Position numbers and translations under genes: made by a program. From contig CAVVIH010000006.1 in assembly GCA_963748295.1 (NCBI GenBank), positions 124,001-188,000 on the forward strand: a DNA stretch of 64,000 nt. The letters run 5' to 3'. Positions 7,547-15,657 of the stretch are shown piece after piece (positions within the stretch are counted from its first letter, which is position 1; each line of letters begins with the position of its first letter). The DNA comes from CAVVIH01 sp963748295. GTDB lineage: Bacteria; Acidobacteriota; Vicinamibacteria; Vicinamibacterales; 2-12-FULL-66-21. A model generated the notes under the pieces. The model was not told where the DNA came from. It searched no databases and worked only from the letters and a program-made list of their open reading frames with translations.

Positions 7547-8079
7547 GCCCCCGTCTTCCCGGCCTTCTTCTTCAACACTTCACCTGTGTAGCGGACGCCC
7601 TTCTGCTTGTAGGGGTCCGGCTTGCGCAGGCGGCGGATGTTGGCCGCCACCTGGCCGACCTGCTGGCGATCGATGCCGGTGACGGTGATGTGCGTCTGCT
7701 TGTCGATCGCGATGTCGATGCCGGTCGGCACGTCGAACACGACCGGATGCGAATAGCCCAGCGCGAAGTGGATCTGCTTGCCCTTGAGCTCCGCGCGGTA
7801 GCCGACGCCGACGATGTCGAGGTCCTTGCGGAAGCCTTCGGTCACGCCGCGCACCGCGTTGGCGACGAGGCTGCGCGCGAGGCCGTGGAACTTGCCGAGC
7901 TGCGGATCGTCCTTGAGCGTCTTCGCCTGCAGCTCGCTGCCGTTGACCTCGAAGCCGATGCCCGCCGGGAACGGCTGCAGCAGCTTGCCCTTCGGCCCCT
8001 GCACTTCGACGGCGCCGGGCTTCACGTCGACCTTGACGCCTTTGGGGATTGCGATTGGTTTCTTGCCTATACGAGACAT
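7531..8079 (-). CDS. rplF: 50S ribosomal protein L6
   Basis: Large-subunit protein near the factor-binding site. The 182-aa protein begins MSRIGKKPIAIPKGVKVDV and holds the two L6 domains, with the second-domain signature IRRLRKPDPYKQKGVRY. The conserved end at KKKAGKTG is followed by a short ATADS tail. The codons of that tail and the TGA stop come from a heptamer repeat, which suggests the native stop was overwritten. Confidence 0.98.
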   Translation of the reverse strand: MSRIGKKPIAIPKGVKVDVKPGAVEVQGPKGKLLQPFPAGIGFEVNGSELQAKTLKDDPQLGKFHGLARSLVANAVRGVTEGFRKDLDIVGVGYRAELKGKQIHFALGYSHPVVFDVPTGIDIAIDKQTHITVTGIDRQQVGQVAANIRRLRKPDPYKQKGVRYTGEVLKKKAGKTGATADS

Positions 8080-8084
8080 GGTTT

Positions 8085-8155
8085 TCAGCTTTCGGCTATC
8101 AGCTTTCAGCTATCAGCGCGCTCTCAGCGAGAGCTGGCGGCTGAGAGCTGGAGCT
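8085..8155. repeat. AGCTNTC heptamer hairpin between rpsH and rplF
   Basis: Left arm TCAGCTT, TCGGCTA, TCAGCTT, TCAGCTA, TCAGC (8085-8117) and right arm GAGAGCTGGCGGCTGAGAGCT (from 8129). It fills the 79-nt gap almost exactly. Confidence 0.85.
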
Positions 8156-8158
8156 TCC

Positions 8159-8560
8159 CTACCACACGTTACAAAGCACTTCGCCGCCGACGCCGTTCTT
8201 CACCGCATCGCGGCCGGTCATGACGCCGCGCGATGTCGTGAGGATGCTGGTGCCGAGCCCCGCGAGGACGTCGGGCACTTCATCGCGGCCGAAGTAGACG
8301 CGACGGCCGGGACGGCTGACGCGCTCGAGGCCGCTGATGACGCGCTCGCCGCGCGGTCCGTACTTCAGGAAGACCCGCAAGTGCGCCTGCGGGCGTTCCG
8401 CCTGCGCATCCAGGACCTTGAACCCCTGGATATACCCCTCGCTCTCGAGGATGCGCGCAATCTCCACCTTCAGCCGCGATGACGGCATCTCCACCCGGGT
8501 GTGCCGGGCGATGGTGGCGTTGCGGATGCGCGTCAGCATGTCTGCAATTGGATCGGTCAT
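8159..8560 (-). CDS. rpsH: 30S ribosomal protein S8
   Basis: Central-domain 16S rRNA binder; in E. coli it is the translational repressor of the spc operon. The 133-aa protein begins MTDPIADMLTRIRNATIARH. It has the conserved SSRLKVEIARILESEGYI segment and the C-terminal GLGTSILTTSRGVMTGRDA, in which S/T-T-S-x-G-x-M is the family signature. It lies between rpsN and rplF. Confidence 0.98.
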   Translation of the reverse strand: MTDPIADMLTRIRNATIARHTRVEMPSSRLKVEIARILESEGYIQGFKVLDAQAERPQAHLRVFLKYGPRGERVISGLERVSRPGRRVYFGRDEVPDVLAGLGTSILTTSRGVMTGRDAVKNGVGGEVLCNVW

Positions 8561-8569
8561 AAATCTTGG

Positions 8570-8672
8570 CTCTCAGCTTTCAGCTATCAGCTCTCAGCGT
8601 CAAGCGACCAGCTCCCGTCGGCGGCCGCCAGCCTCGGAGCTGGCGGCTGACAGCTGAGAGCTGACAGCTGTC
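8570..8672. repeat. AGCTNTC heptamer hairpin between rpsN and rpsH
   Basis: Left arm of four heptads (TCAGCTT, TCAGCTA, TCAGCTC, TCAGCGT), a 50-nt GC-rich centre, and right arm GGCGGCTGACAGCTGAGAGC continuing to 8670. It runs directly up to the rpsN stop codon. Confidence 0.85.
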
Positions 8673-8858
8673 TTACCAACTACTCTTCGTCACCCCTGCG
8701 ATGTCCCCCTCGAGCGCCAGCTTGCGGAAGCACAGGCGGCAGAGAGCGAACTTGCGCAGGTAGGCGCGCGGCCGGCCGCACCGCTGGCAGCGGTTGCGGA
8801 GCCGGACCTTGAACTTCGGAGTCTTGGCTTCCTTGGCGATTTTCGCAGTCGTGGCCAT
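8673..8858 (-). CDS. rpsN: 30S ribosomal protein S14, zinc-binding type Z
   Basis: Head protein of the small subunit. At 61 aa it is the short type Z form. After a Lys-rich leader (MATTAKIAKEAKTPKFKVR) it shows the zinc ribbon CQRCG...CRLCF and the conserved RPRAYLRKFALCRLCFR stretch. The start ATG at 8856-8858 lies only 2 nt beyond the rplE stop. Confidence 0.97.
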   Translation of the reverse strand: MATTAKIAKEAKTPKFKVRLRNRCQRCGRPRAYLRKFALCRLCFRKLALEGDIAGVTKSSW

Positions 8859-8860
8859 GT

Positions 8861-9405
8861 TTACTGATTCCTGAACGGCATCCCGAGAAGCTGCAGCAGC
8901 TTGCGCGACTCCTCGTCTGTTTTGGCGGTCGTCACGACGGAGATGTTCATGCCGCGCGCCTTGTCCACCTTCATGTAGTCGATCTCCGGGAACAGCAGCT
9001 GATCCTTCAGCCCGAGCGTGTAGTTGCCGCGCCCGTCGAAGCCCTTCGTCGACACGCCGCGGAAGTCGCGCACGCGCGGCAGCGCCACCGAGATCAGGCG
9101 ATCGAGGAACTCCCACATGCGCTCGCCGCGCAGGGTCACCATCGTGCCGATCGGCATGCCCTTGCGCACCTTGAACTGCGCGATCGATTTCTTCGCGCGC
9201 GTGATCACCGGCTTCTGGCCGGTGACGCGCGCGATCTCGTCGGCGCCGGTGTCGACGATCTTCGCGTTCTGCGTCGCCTCGCCGAGCCCCATGTTGACGA
9301 CCACCTTTTGCGACCTTCGGGATCGCCATCACGTTGCCATACCCGAACTCCTTCTTGAGCGCAGGGAATGACGTCCTTCTCGTACCGCTCTCTGAGCCGG
9401 CTCAT
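8861..9405 (-). CDS. rplE: 50S ribosomal protein L5, two frameshifts
   Basis: 5S rRNA-associated protein of the central protuberance. The N-terminus (MSRLRERYEKDVIP) and the long core (VVVNMGLGEATQNAK... to LLQLLGMPFRNQ) are in different frames. Two +1 errors restore one frame: an extra C in the run after GACGTCATT (about 9365), and an extra A in the A-run of GTCGCAAAAGGT (about 9309). Corrected, it is a normal 180 aa. The start overlaps the rplX stop by ATGA. The gene must be functional, so these are most likely sequence errors. Confidence 0.95.
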
Positions 9406-9736
9406 TTGTCTACCACTCCCTCGCACTTGCGGCAGATCCTCACCTTGCGGCCGTCGCCGAGAATCTTGCGGCCCAGCCGCGTCGGCTTGCCGCATTCGGG
9501 GCACACCAGCTGAACGTTCGACGCGTGCAGCGGCGCCTCGCGCTCGACCAGACCCGCCCTTGATTTGCTTCTGCGGGTTCGGCTTGGTATGCCGCTTGAT
9601 GAAATTCACGCCTTCGACGACGAGGCGGTTCTTCTCGGGCAGCACCTTCAGCACCCGCCCGCGCTTGCCGCGGTCCTTGCCCGTCGTCACCACGACGCTG
9701 TCGTTCTTCCGGATTGGGTGTTGCCAGTTTTGACAT
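9402..9736 (-). CDS. rplX: 50S ribosomal protein L24, two frameshifts
   Basis: Assembly-initiator protein of the large subunit. The KOW core (VVVTTGKDRGKRGRVLKVL) and the C-terminal part are in different frames. Removing one A from the A-run right after the start (ATGTCAAAACTGG, about 9728) and one base near AAGGGCGGGTC (about 9556) gives about 110 aa. The corrected C-terminus holds a CPECG...CRKCE zinc ribbon, a C+ form. The stop overlaps the rplE start by 4 nt. Confidence 0.93.
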
Positions 9737-9742
9737 AACAGT

Positions 9743-9816
9743 AGCTGTTAGCTTTCAGCCGTCAGCCATCAGCAGCATCTCAGCTGATAGCTGAGAGCTG
9801 ACAGCCGAGAGCTATC
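9743..9816. repeat. AGCTNTC heptamer hairpin between rplN and rplX
   Basis: Left arm GCTGTTA, GCTTTCA, GCCGTCA, GCCATCA and right arm GCTGATA, GCTGAGA, GCTGACA, GCCGAGA. It occupies the complete 80-nt gap and ends at the rplN stop. Confidence 0.86.
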
Positions 9817-10185
9817 TCAGAGCACCTCTGGCGCCAGCGAAATAATCTTCATGAACTTCCGCTCGCGCAGCTCGCGCGCAACCGGGCCGAACACGCGGGT
9901 GCCAATCGGCTCGTTCTGGTCGTTGACCAGCACGGCCGCGTTGCGATCGAAGCGGATGTAGCTGCCGTCGCGCCGGCGCTGTTCCTTGCGCGTGCGCACG
10001 ATCACCGCCTTCACGACCTGGCCCTTCTTCACGTTGGAATCGGGCGTCGCTTCCTTCACCGACGCGGTGATGATGTCGCCGAGCCGCGCGTAGCGTCCGG
10101 TCGAGCCGCCGATCGGGTTAATGACGGCGATCTTGCGGGCGCCCGAGTTGTCGGCGACGTCGAGAATGGATCGCATCTGGATCAT
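9817..10185 (-). CDS. rplN: 50S ribosomal protein L14
   Basis: Subunit-interface protein that forms bridges with 16S rRNA. At 122 aa, the family length, it begins MIQMRSILDVADNSGARKI. It carries the signature ASVKEATPDSNVKKGQVVKA and the conserved FDRNAAVLVNDQNEPIGTR. It lies between rpsQ and rplX. No frameshift. Confidence 0.98.
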   Translation of the reverse strand: MIQMRSILDVADNSGARKIAVINPIGGSTGRYARLGDIITASVKEATPDSNVKKGQVVKAVIVRTRKEQRRRDGSYIRFDRNAAVLVNDQNEPIGTRVFGPVARELRERKFMKIISLAPEVL

Positions 10186-10221
10186 GGCTGATCTCCCAAG
10201 GTCACCGTTTCGCAGCTGCGG

Positions 10222-10259
10222 CCATCAATCGACAATCCGCAATCGCCAATCGGCAATCC
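10222..10259. repeat. CAATCSG heptamer run after rpsQ
   Basis: A different heptamer family: CAATCGA, CAATCCG, CAATCGC, CAATCGG, CAATCCC in tandem. It abuts the rpsQ stop codon (TAG followed by GGATTGC in the mRNA sense). Similar units recur near 53790-53818 and 63872-63882. Confidence 0.75.
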
Positions 10260-10514
10260 CTAAATCTCCTTCGCCTTCTCGACGATGCTGACGACCGTCC
10301 AGCGCTTGCGGCGGCTGAGCGGACGCGTCTCGGTGATGGCGACGCGGTCGCCGAGCTTGGCCTCGCCCTTCTCGTCGTGCGCCAGGAACGTCGAGGTCCG
10401 CCGCTGCGTTTTGCCGTAGACCCCGTGCCGCACCTGTCGCTCGATCGCGACCTTGACCGTCTTCTGCATCTTGTCGCTGACGACGACGCCAGTGACGACT
10501 GCCTTGGTTGCCAT
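10260..10514 (-). CDS. rpsQ: 30S ribosomal protein S17
   Basis: OB-fold 16S rRNA-binding protein of the 30S body. The 84-aa protein has the motif GVVVSDKMQKTVKVAIERQ near the N-terminus and GDRVAITETRPLSRRKRW near the end. Its ATG overlaps the rpmC stop (TGATG), so the two are likely coupled. Confidence 0.97.
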   Translation of the reverse strand: MATKAVVTGVVVSDKMQKTVKVAIERQVRHGVYGKTQRRTSTFLAHDEKGEAKLGDRVAITETRPLSRRKRWTVVSIVEKAKEI

Positions 10515-10705
10515 CAGGCTGTCTCCTTCTCGCGCAGCACGGTCTTCACGCGTGCCAGATCCCGGCGCAGCGAGCGGAGCTTGTGCGCCGCCTCGATCTG
10601 CCCCATCGACTTCTGGATCCGCAGCCGGAACAGCTGGTCGTCCAGGTCCTTCTCGCGCTGGTGCAGTTCGTCCACGCCCAGATCGCGCACTTCAGCCACC
10701 TTCAT
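10514..10705 (-). CDS. rpmC: 50S ribosomal protein L29
   Basis: Small helical protein at the polypeptide exit. The 63-aa protein begins MKVAEVRDLGVDELHQREK and has the signature LFRLRIQKSMGQIEAAHKL followed by LRRDLARVKTVLREKE. The start overlaps the rplP stop by ATGA and the stop overlaps the rpsQ start by one base, so rplP-rpmC-rpsQ form a tight coupled block. Confidence 0.97.
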   Translation of the reverse strand: MKVAEVRDLGVDELHQREKDLDDQLFRLRIQKSMGQIEAAHKLRSLRRDLARVKTVLREKETA

Positions 10706-11127
10706 GACGCCTTCTCCTCGGCAAACCGCGTCGCAAACTTCGTCTGGATGGGGAGCTTGGCCGCCGCGAGGCGCATCGCCTGACGCGCGTCGGTCTCGTT
10801 GACCCCCTCCATCTCGAACAGGATGCGCCCGGGCCGGACCACGCAGACCCACTGCTCCGGCGCCCCTTTGCCCTTGCCCATTCGCGTTTCCTGCGGCTTC
10901 TTCGTGATCGGCTTGTCGGGGAACACCCGGATCCAGATCTTGCCGCCGCGCTTGATGAAGCGCGTCATCGCGACACGTGCCGCCTCGATCTGCCGATCGG
11001 TCAGCCAGCACGGCTCGAGCGCCTTCAGTCCGTAGTCGCCGAACGACACGTCGGAGCCGCGCCACGCCTTGCCCGCCATGCGGCCGCGCTGCTGCTTCCG
11101 ATACTTGACCTTCTTCGGCATCAACAT
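10702..11127 (-). CDS. rplP: 50S ribosomal protein L16
   Basis: Large-subunit protein near the A-site tRNA elbow. The 141-aa protein begins MLMPKKVKYRKQQRGRMAG, the classical start. It has GGKIWIRVFPDKPITKKPQE and RMGKGKGAPEQWV, where the universally conserved loop (including the hydroxylated Arg region) lies. Starting two codons later (MPKK) is possible but MLMPK is typical. Confidence 0.98.
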   Translation of the reverse strand: MLMPKKVKYRKQQRGRMAGKAWRGSDVSFGDYGLKALEPCWLTDRQIEAARVAMTRFIKRGGKIWIRVFPDKPITKKPQETRMGKGKGAPEQWVCVVRPGRILFEMEGVNETDARQAMRLAAAKLPIQTKFATRFAEEKAS

Positions 11128-11145
11128 AACGAGTTCCTTACGATC

Positions 11146-11225
11146 TCAACTCCCAAGCTTCCAACCTCCAACTCTCCAAATCGAGATTCTTCTTGGTGAG
11201 CTGTCGGAATTGGCGAGTTGAGAAG
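11146..11225. repeat. CAACTCC-type heptamer run between rpsC and rplP
   Basis: A degenerate form of the TTGGGAG family: CTCAACTCCCAA, CTTCCAA, CCTCCAA, CTCTCCAA on the left and TTGGCGAGTTGAG on the right. The outer ends can pair. It occupies most of the 98-nt gap before the rpsC stop. Confidence 0.65.
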
Positions 11226-11915
11226 TTATCCGCGCGCTCCCGCGCCGACACGGCGAGGAGTCCGATAATCCTCTTCGCGGCCGATCCGCGGCGCCAGGCG
11301 CTCGCCTTTGTAGAGCCACACCTTCACGCCGATCGCGCCGTAGGTCGTGAACGCCTCGGCGAAGCCGTAGTCGATGTCGGCGCGCAGCGTCTGCAGCGGC
11401 AGCTGGCCGTGCAGATACCACTCGGAGCGCGCGATTTCCGCGCCGTTCAGCCGCCCCGATACCCGGACCTTGATCCCCCGTGCGCCGAACCGCAGCGCCG
11501 ACTCCACCGCCTTGCGCATCGCCCGGCGGAATGCCACGCGCTTCTCGAGCTGCATGGCCACCGACTCGGCGATCAGCTGCGCATCCAGCTCCGGCTTCTG
11601 GATCTCCTGGATGTTGATGAAGACCTCGCGGTTGGTCTGCTTCTGGATCTCGGTCTTCAGCTTGTCGACCTCGGTCCCCTTGCGGCCGATGATGATGCCC
11701 GGCCGCGAGGTGTAGATGTCGATCTTCAGCTTGTTGGCCGCGCGCTCGATCTCGATCTTCGACACGCCAGCGTGCGCGAACCGCTCCTTCAGCCGATCGC
11801 GCAGCTTCAGGTCCTCGTGCAGCAGCTTGGCGTAGTCCTTGTCGGCGAACCAGCGCGAGCGCCAGGTCTTGTTGAAGCCGAGCCGGAATCCGTGCGGGTG
11901 AACTTTCTGACCCAA
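11226..11915 (-). CDS. rpsC: 30S ribosomal protein S3
   Basis: mRNA-entry protein of the 30S head. The 229-aa protein begins MGQKVHPHGFRLGFNKTWRS. It has a KH domain with SRPGIIIGRKGTEVDKLK around residues 70-87 and the C-terminal domain with RGIKVRVSGRLNGAEIARSE. It follows rplV after 24 nt. No frameshift. Confidence 0.98.
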   Translation of the reverse strand: MGQKVHPHGFRLGFNKTWRSRWFADKDYAKLLHEDLKLRDRLKERFAHAGVSKIEIERAANKLKIDIYTSRPGIIIGRKGTEVDKLKTEIQKQTNREVFINIQEIQKPELDAQLIAESVAMQLEKRVAFRRAMRKAVESALRFGARGIKVRVSGRLNGAEIARSEWYLHGQLPLQTLRADIDYGFAEAFTTYGAIGVKVWLYKGERLAPRIGREEDYRTPRRVGAGARG

Positions 11916-11939
11916 TGCTGTTCTTTGCTCCGTTCGCTC

Positions 11940-12464
11940 TTAGCCTTCGACTTTGCGCCCGTTTTCGCGCGCCTTTGGCCGCTTCGGCGAGGTCTTCTTG
12001 CGGCCGGCCGCGGCGGTGGACCTCTTCGTCTCCGCCCTTGGCGGCCTTGGCCTTTGGCTTCGCGCCGCGGGCGCGCTTCGGCGCTGGCCCTCGGCCACTG
12101 GCGGCGCCAAGACCGGCTGCGGCTTTTCCTTCACGTGCACCGTCAGGTGCGCCGTGCGCTTGACGACGCGGAACGCGCGGCCCATCGGCGCCGGGCGGAT
12201 CCGCTTCTGCGACGGTCCCTGGTTGGCGTAGCACGACGCCACGAACAGGCGCTCGACGTCGCCGCCGAAGCCTTCTTTCTGCTGGGCGTTGGCAATCGCG
12301 GACCGCAGCACCTTCTCGATGTCGCGCGCGACGCCCTTGCGCGCGTAGCGCAGCGTCGCCAGCGCGGCGTTGACGTCACGGCCGCGAATCAGATCGAGCA
12401 CGAGCCCGGCCTTCTGCGCCGACGTGCGCACGTACTTCGCCGTTGCGTGTGCCTGCACGGCCAT
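11940..12464 (-). CDS. rplV: 50S ribosomal protein L22 with long basic tail
   Basis: Lines the nascent peptide exit tunnel through its beta-hairpin loop. The core (MAVQAHATAKYVRTSAQKAG to AHLTVHVKEK) is about 114 residues with the usual signature KRIRPAPMGRAFRVVKR. It is then extended by about 60 residues rich in Lys, Arg, Ala and Pro, giving 174 aa. The tail has few features, and an undetected frameshift within it cannot be excluded. The start overlaps the rpsS stop by one base. Confidence 0.95.
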   Translation of the reverse strand: MAVQAHATAKYVRTSAQKAGLVLDLIRGRDVNAALATLRYARKGVARDIEKVLRSAIANAQQKEGFGGDVERLFVASCYANQGPSQKRIRPAPMGRAFRVVKRTAHLTVHVKEKPQPVLAPPVAEGQRRSAPAARSQRPRPPRAETKRSTAAAGRKKTSPKRPKARENGRKVEG

Positions 12465-12799
12465 TACCCACCCGCCTTCGGTGCGGCGGCGGCGGCGGCG
12501 CCGGCCGGCGCGGACGCGGCCACGGCCGCGGCCTTGTCGCTCTTGGTCGTGTGTCCCTTGAACTGGCGGGTCGGCGCAAACTCGCCGAGCTTGTGCCCGA
12601 CCATGTTCTCGGTGATGTAGACCGGGATGAACTTCTTCCCGTTGTGCACGGCAATGGTGTGGCCCACCATCTCGGGAATCACCGTCGATCGCCGCGACCA
12701 GGTCTTGATCACCTTCTTCTCGCCCGCGCGATTCATCACCTCGATCTTCTCGAGGAGCGGAACGTCGATGAACGGGCCCTTTTTCAATGATCTGGACAT
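12464..12799 (-). CDS. rpsS: 30S ribosomal protein S19
   Basis: Head protein paired with S13. MSRSLKKGPFIDVPLLEKIE and the signature VHNGKKFIPVYITENMVGHKLGEF (near residues 52-75) are complete. The usual end at KGHTTKSDKAA is followed by an alanine/glycine-rich tail, giving 111 aa against about 92. The tail overlaps the rplV start. A one-armed heptamer repeat precedes the gene. Confidence 0.97.
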   Translation of the reverse strand: MSRSLKKGPFIDVPLLEKIEVMNRAGEKKVIKTWSRRSTVIPEMVGHTIAVHNGKKFIPVYITENMVGHKLGEFAPTRQFKGHTTKSDKAAAVAASAPAGAAAAAAPKAGG

Positions 12800-12806
12800 A
12801 TCGTTA

Positions 12807-12839
12807 AGCTCTCAGCTGTCAGCGTTCAGCTGTCAGCTA
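12807..12839. repeat. One-armed AGCTNTC heptamer run after rplB
   Basis: Four heptads (AGCTCTC, AGCTGTC, AGCGTTC, AGCTGTC) plus AGCTAC. The rplB stop TAG is inside the last unit, so in the mRNA the run begins with the stop itself (TAGCTGACAGCTGA). Confidence 0.85.
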
Positions 12840-13663
12840 CTTCTTCCGCCTCTGCACAATGAACCGGTCGGTGACCTTCCGGTTGCGTGTCTTGTAACCC
12901 TTGGTCGGCATGCCCCACGGCGACACCGGATGGCGTCCGCCGGAGGTCTTGCCTTCGCCGCCGCCCAGCGGGTGATCGACCGGGTTCATCGCGACGCCGC
13001 GCACGTGCGGGCGCTTGCCGAGCCAGCGGTTGCGGCCGGCCTTGCCGATCGAGACGTTCTCGTGGTCGACGTTGCCGACCTGGCCGATCGTCGCCAGGCA
13101 CTCGATGTTGATCTTGCGAATCTCCCCCGACGGCATCTTGACCGAGGCGTATTCGCCTTCCTTCGCCACGACCTGCACCGACGATCCGGCGCTGCGCGCG
13201 ATCTGGCCGCCCTTGCCGGGCTTCAGCTCGACGTTGTGCACCATCGTGCCGAGCGGGATGTTCTTCAGCGGCAAGCGCGTTCCCCGGCAGGATGTCGACG
13301 TTCGCGCCGGCGACGATGGTGTCGCCGACCTTCAGGCCGAGCGGCTGCAGGATGTAGCGCTTCTCGCCGTCCGCATAAGTCAGCAGCGCGATGCGCGCCG
13401 AGCGGTTCGGGTCGTACTCCACGGTCGACACCGTGGCCGGGATGTCACGCTTGTCGCGCTTGAAGTCGATGATACGGTAATTCCGCTTGTGCCCGCCGCC
13501 GCGCCACCAGGACGTCAGCTCGCCATGGTTGTTCCGGCCGCCCGACTTGCGCAGCGGTTCGGTGAGCGGCTTGTGCGGATCGGTCGTGGTGATGTCGTCG
13601 AACACCTGCACGGTCTGGAACCGGCGCCCCGCCGAGGTCGGCTTGTATTTGCGGCATAGGCAT
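12837..13663 (-). CDS. rplB: 50S ribosomal protein L2, two frameshifts
   Basis: Essential for subunit association and the peptidyl transferase centre. Three frame segments join after two +1 corrections: CC to C just after the start (ATGCCTATGCCGCAAA, 13653-13654) and TT to T in GCGCTTGCCGCTG (13273-13274). The result is 274 aa. Hallmarks are RKSGGRNNHGELTSWWRGGG and the active-site region VAMNPVDHPLGGGEGKTSGG with its conserved His. Both errors are in short homopolymers. Confidence 0.96.
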
Positions 13664-13740
13664 GTCGGTTAATCCCTTGCAATCACAAGTTCCGAAGCGT
13701 GTGCGAGTTGGACTCGAGCTTTCGAGCTGTCAGTCTGTAC

Positions 13741-14029
13741 TTAGGCTCCCTCGAGGAACTCCGGAATCTTCTCGCCGTCCTTGAGCTTCACGTAGGCCTT
13801 CTTCCAGTCGGACCGCTGGCCGATGAAGCGGCCCTGCCGCTTGAACTTGCCGTGGGCGATCGAGGTGCGGACAGTTCGACCTTCGACCCGAGCAGCTTCT
13901 CGACCGCGCGCTTGATGTCCACCTTGGTCGCGCCGGCCGCGACCTCGAACACCACCGTCCGGTTGTCCTCGCGCATCAGCGTCGTCTTCTCGGTGACCAG
14001 CGGGCGTTGATTACGTTTGTCAGTTTCAT
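13741..14029 (-). CDS. rplW: 50S ribosomal protein L23, two frameshifts
   Basis: Tunnel-exit protein that docks trigger factor and SRP. The pieces MKLTNVI, RPLVTEKTTLMREDNRTVVF and the C-terminal VRTSIAHGKFKRQGRFIGQR...IPEFLEGA lie in different frames. One missing base near 14010 (AA for AAA before CGCCCG) and one near 13874 restore about 96 aa. Unlike most frameshifts here these are deletions. The downstream 77-nt gap (13664-13740) shows only a weak repeat remnant. Confidence 0.92.
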
Positions 14030-14055
14030 GTCAGTAGCTAGCTTGTTTCAGCTGC

Positions 14056-14673
14056 TTATCCCAGAGCTTCTTGCAGTTTCTCAATCGCATCCCGCGTCGC
14101 GATCACGTGGGTGGTGTCCATCACGTCGCGCGCGGTAATCCGGCCGCTCGGCACCAGCTTCACGCCGGCGATGTTGCGCGCGTCAGCGTCAACGCCTCGT
14201 CGGGCTTGACGTCGATAATCAGCGTCTTGCCGGACGCACCGAGCCGCTTGAGCAGCGCGGCGGTGTCCTTCGTCTTGCGCTGGACGCATCGAGGCGATCG
14301 ATCACGATCACCGCACCGTCGCTCAGTTTCTGCGCCAGCGCCGCCCGCAGCGCGCCGCGGTTGACCTTCTTCGGCAGGTCGAACGCGTAGCTGCGCGGCT
14401 GCGGCCCGAACACGGTGCCGCCCTTGCGCCACAGCGGGTTGCGGATCTCGCCGACGCGCGCGCGGCCGGTGCCCTTCTGCCGCCACGGCTTCTTGCCGCT
14501 GCCGCTGACCGCCGCGCGGTTCTTGGTCGCGTGCGTGCCGCGGCGCTCCGACGCGTTGGCCTGCACCACCGCCTCCCAGATCAGGTCGGCCTTGACGCGC
14601 CCGCCGAACACCTCGTCCTGCAGCTCGATGTTGCCGATCTTCTCGTTGTTGCGTTGACAATATTGATCTGCAT
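14056..14673 (-). CDS. rplD: 50S ribosomal protein L4, about three frameshifts
   Basis: Tunnel-lining protein; in E. coli it also represses the S10 operon. MQINIV starts at 14673. The main body (NEKIGNIELQDEVFGGRVKA... to AVIVIDRLDAS), the segment KTKDTAALLKRLGASGKTLI and the end ARNIAGVKLVPSGRITARDV...KLQEALG are in three frames. Breaks lie near 14652, 14280 and 14170. Corrected length is about 205 aa, normal for L4. The conserved loop KKPWRQKGTGRARVGEIRNP is intact. Confidence 0.92.
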
Positions 14674-14693
14674 GGCCTGATTCTTTTTTCTGC

Positions 14694-14782
14694 GCTCGCG
14701 GGGCCCCACCCCCGCTCGCTCTCGCTCGGGGGCTCGGCTTCGCCTCGCTTCCCTCCGGCCCCTCGCTCGGGCCGCAGGCGCT
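14694..14782. repeat. GC-rich repeat downstream of rplC, copy 1
   Basis: Starts GCTCGCGGGGCCCCACCCCC and ends GGGCCGCAGGCGCT, with a variable CTCG-rich centre. The rplC stop TAG (14781-14783) overlaps its end. A second copy lies upstream of rplC at 15490-15557. Confidence 0.8.
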
Positions 14783-15481
14783 ACTTCTTCCCTTTCGCCC
14801 CTTGGCGCCCTTGGTCGGCTTCTCGGCCTGCAGCTGCGGCTCCGGCTTGGCCGCGACGGCCTTGCGGATCACGACGATAACCGCCCGGCGCGCCCGGCAC
14901 CGCGCCGCGCAGCACCAGCAGGTTGTTCTCCGCGTCGATCTGCACGACCTTCAGGTTGCGCGTCGTGACGCGGTCACCGCCCATGCGTCCGGCAGCGCGC
15001 ATGCCCTTGACGACGCGCGATGGGTAGGACGAGGCGCCGATCGAGCCGGGGGCGCGGTGGAACATCGAGCCGTGCGTCGCGCGCCGCCGCGGAAGTGATG
15101 ACGCCTCACCACGCCCTGGAAGCCCTTGCCGCGGCTGATGCCGATCACGTCGACACGGTCGCCGCTGTTGAACACGCCGTTGACAAGCATCTGCTCGCCG
15201 GCCTTCGGCGATTCCGCGCCCTTGGCGATCTTGATCTCGCGCCGCACGCGGGTGGGCGGCACGTCCGCCTTCTTGTAGTGCCCGGCCAACGGCTTGCGCA
15301 CGCGCGCCGGCCGCTCTTCGACGAGCGCCAACTGCACGGCGTCGTAGCCCTCGTTCGCGGCCGTCTTGGTTTGCACCACCACGCACGGGCCGGCCTTGAT
15401 CACGGTGCCGGGAATGACCGTGCCGTCCTGCGCGAACAGCTGGGTCATTCCGATTTTTCTGCCAATGATTCCTGTAAGCAT
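14781..15481 (-). CDS. rplC: 50S ribosomal protein L3, about three frameshifts
   Basis: Early-assembly protein that reaches the peptidyl transferase centre. The start MLTGIIGRKIGMTQLFAQDG is clear. The frame breaks after GVVRRHHFRGG (about 15090), resumes with THGSMFHRAPGSIGASSYPS, breaks again at GAVPGAPGG (about 14885) into VIRKAVAAKPEPQLQAEKPT, and probably once more near 14800 to end AKGKK. Corrected length is about 232 aa, with a Lys/Ala tail. Both flanks carry the same GC-rich repeat. Confidence 0.92.
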
Positions 15482-15489
15482 TTTTCTAA

Positions 15490-15557
15490 GCTCGCGGGGC
15501 CCCACCCCCGCTCGCGCGCGCTCGGCGGCTTCGCGCCTCGCGCGGGCCGCAGGCGCT
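15490..15557. repeat. GC-rich repeat upstream of rplC, copy 2
   Basis: Same ends as the copy at 14694-14782 (GCTCGCGGGGCCCCACCCCC ... GGGCCGCAGGCGCT) in the same orientation, with a shorter centre. It lies in the 176-nt gap between rpsJ and rplC. The rest of that gap (15558-15657) shows C-rich sequence and nothing else recognisable. Confidence 0.8.
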
Positions 15558-15657
15558 GCTGATACATCACCTGCGCCGGATTAACTTCATCTCAGCACCG
15601 CCAAATCGTCTCTGCCGGCGATGCTGTCCTGGTACCCGGCCCCTGGCCCCCGGTTCC

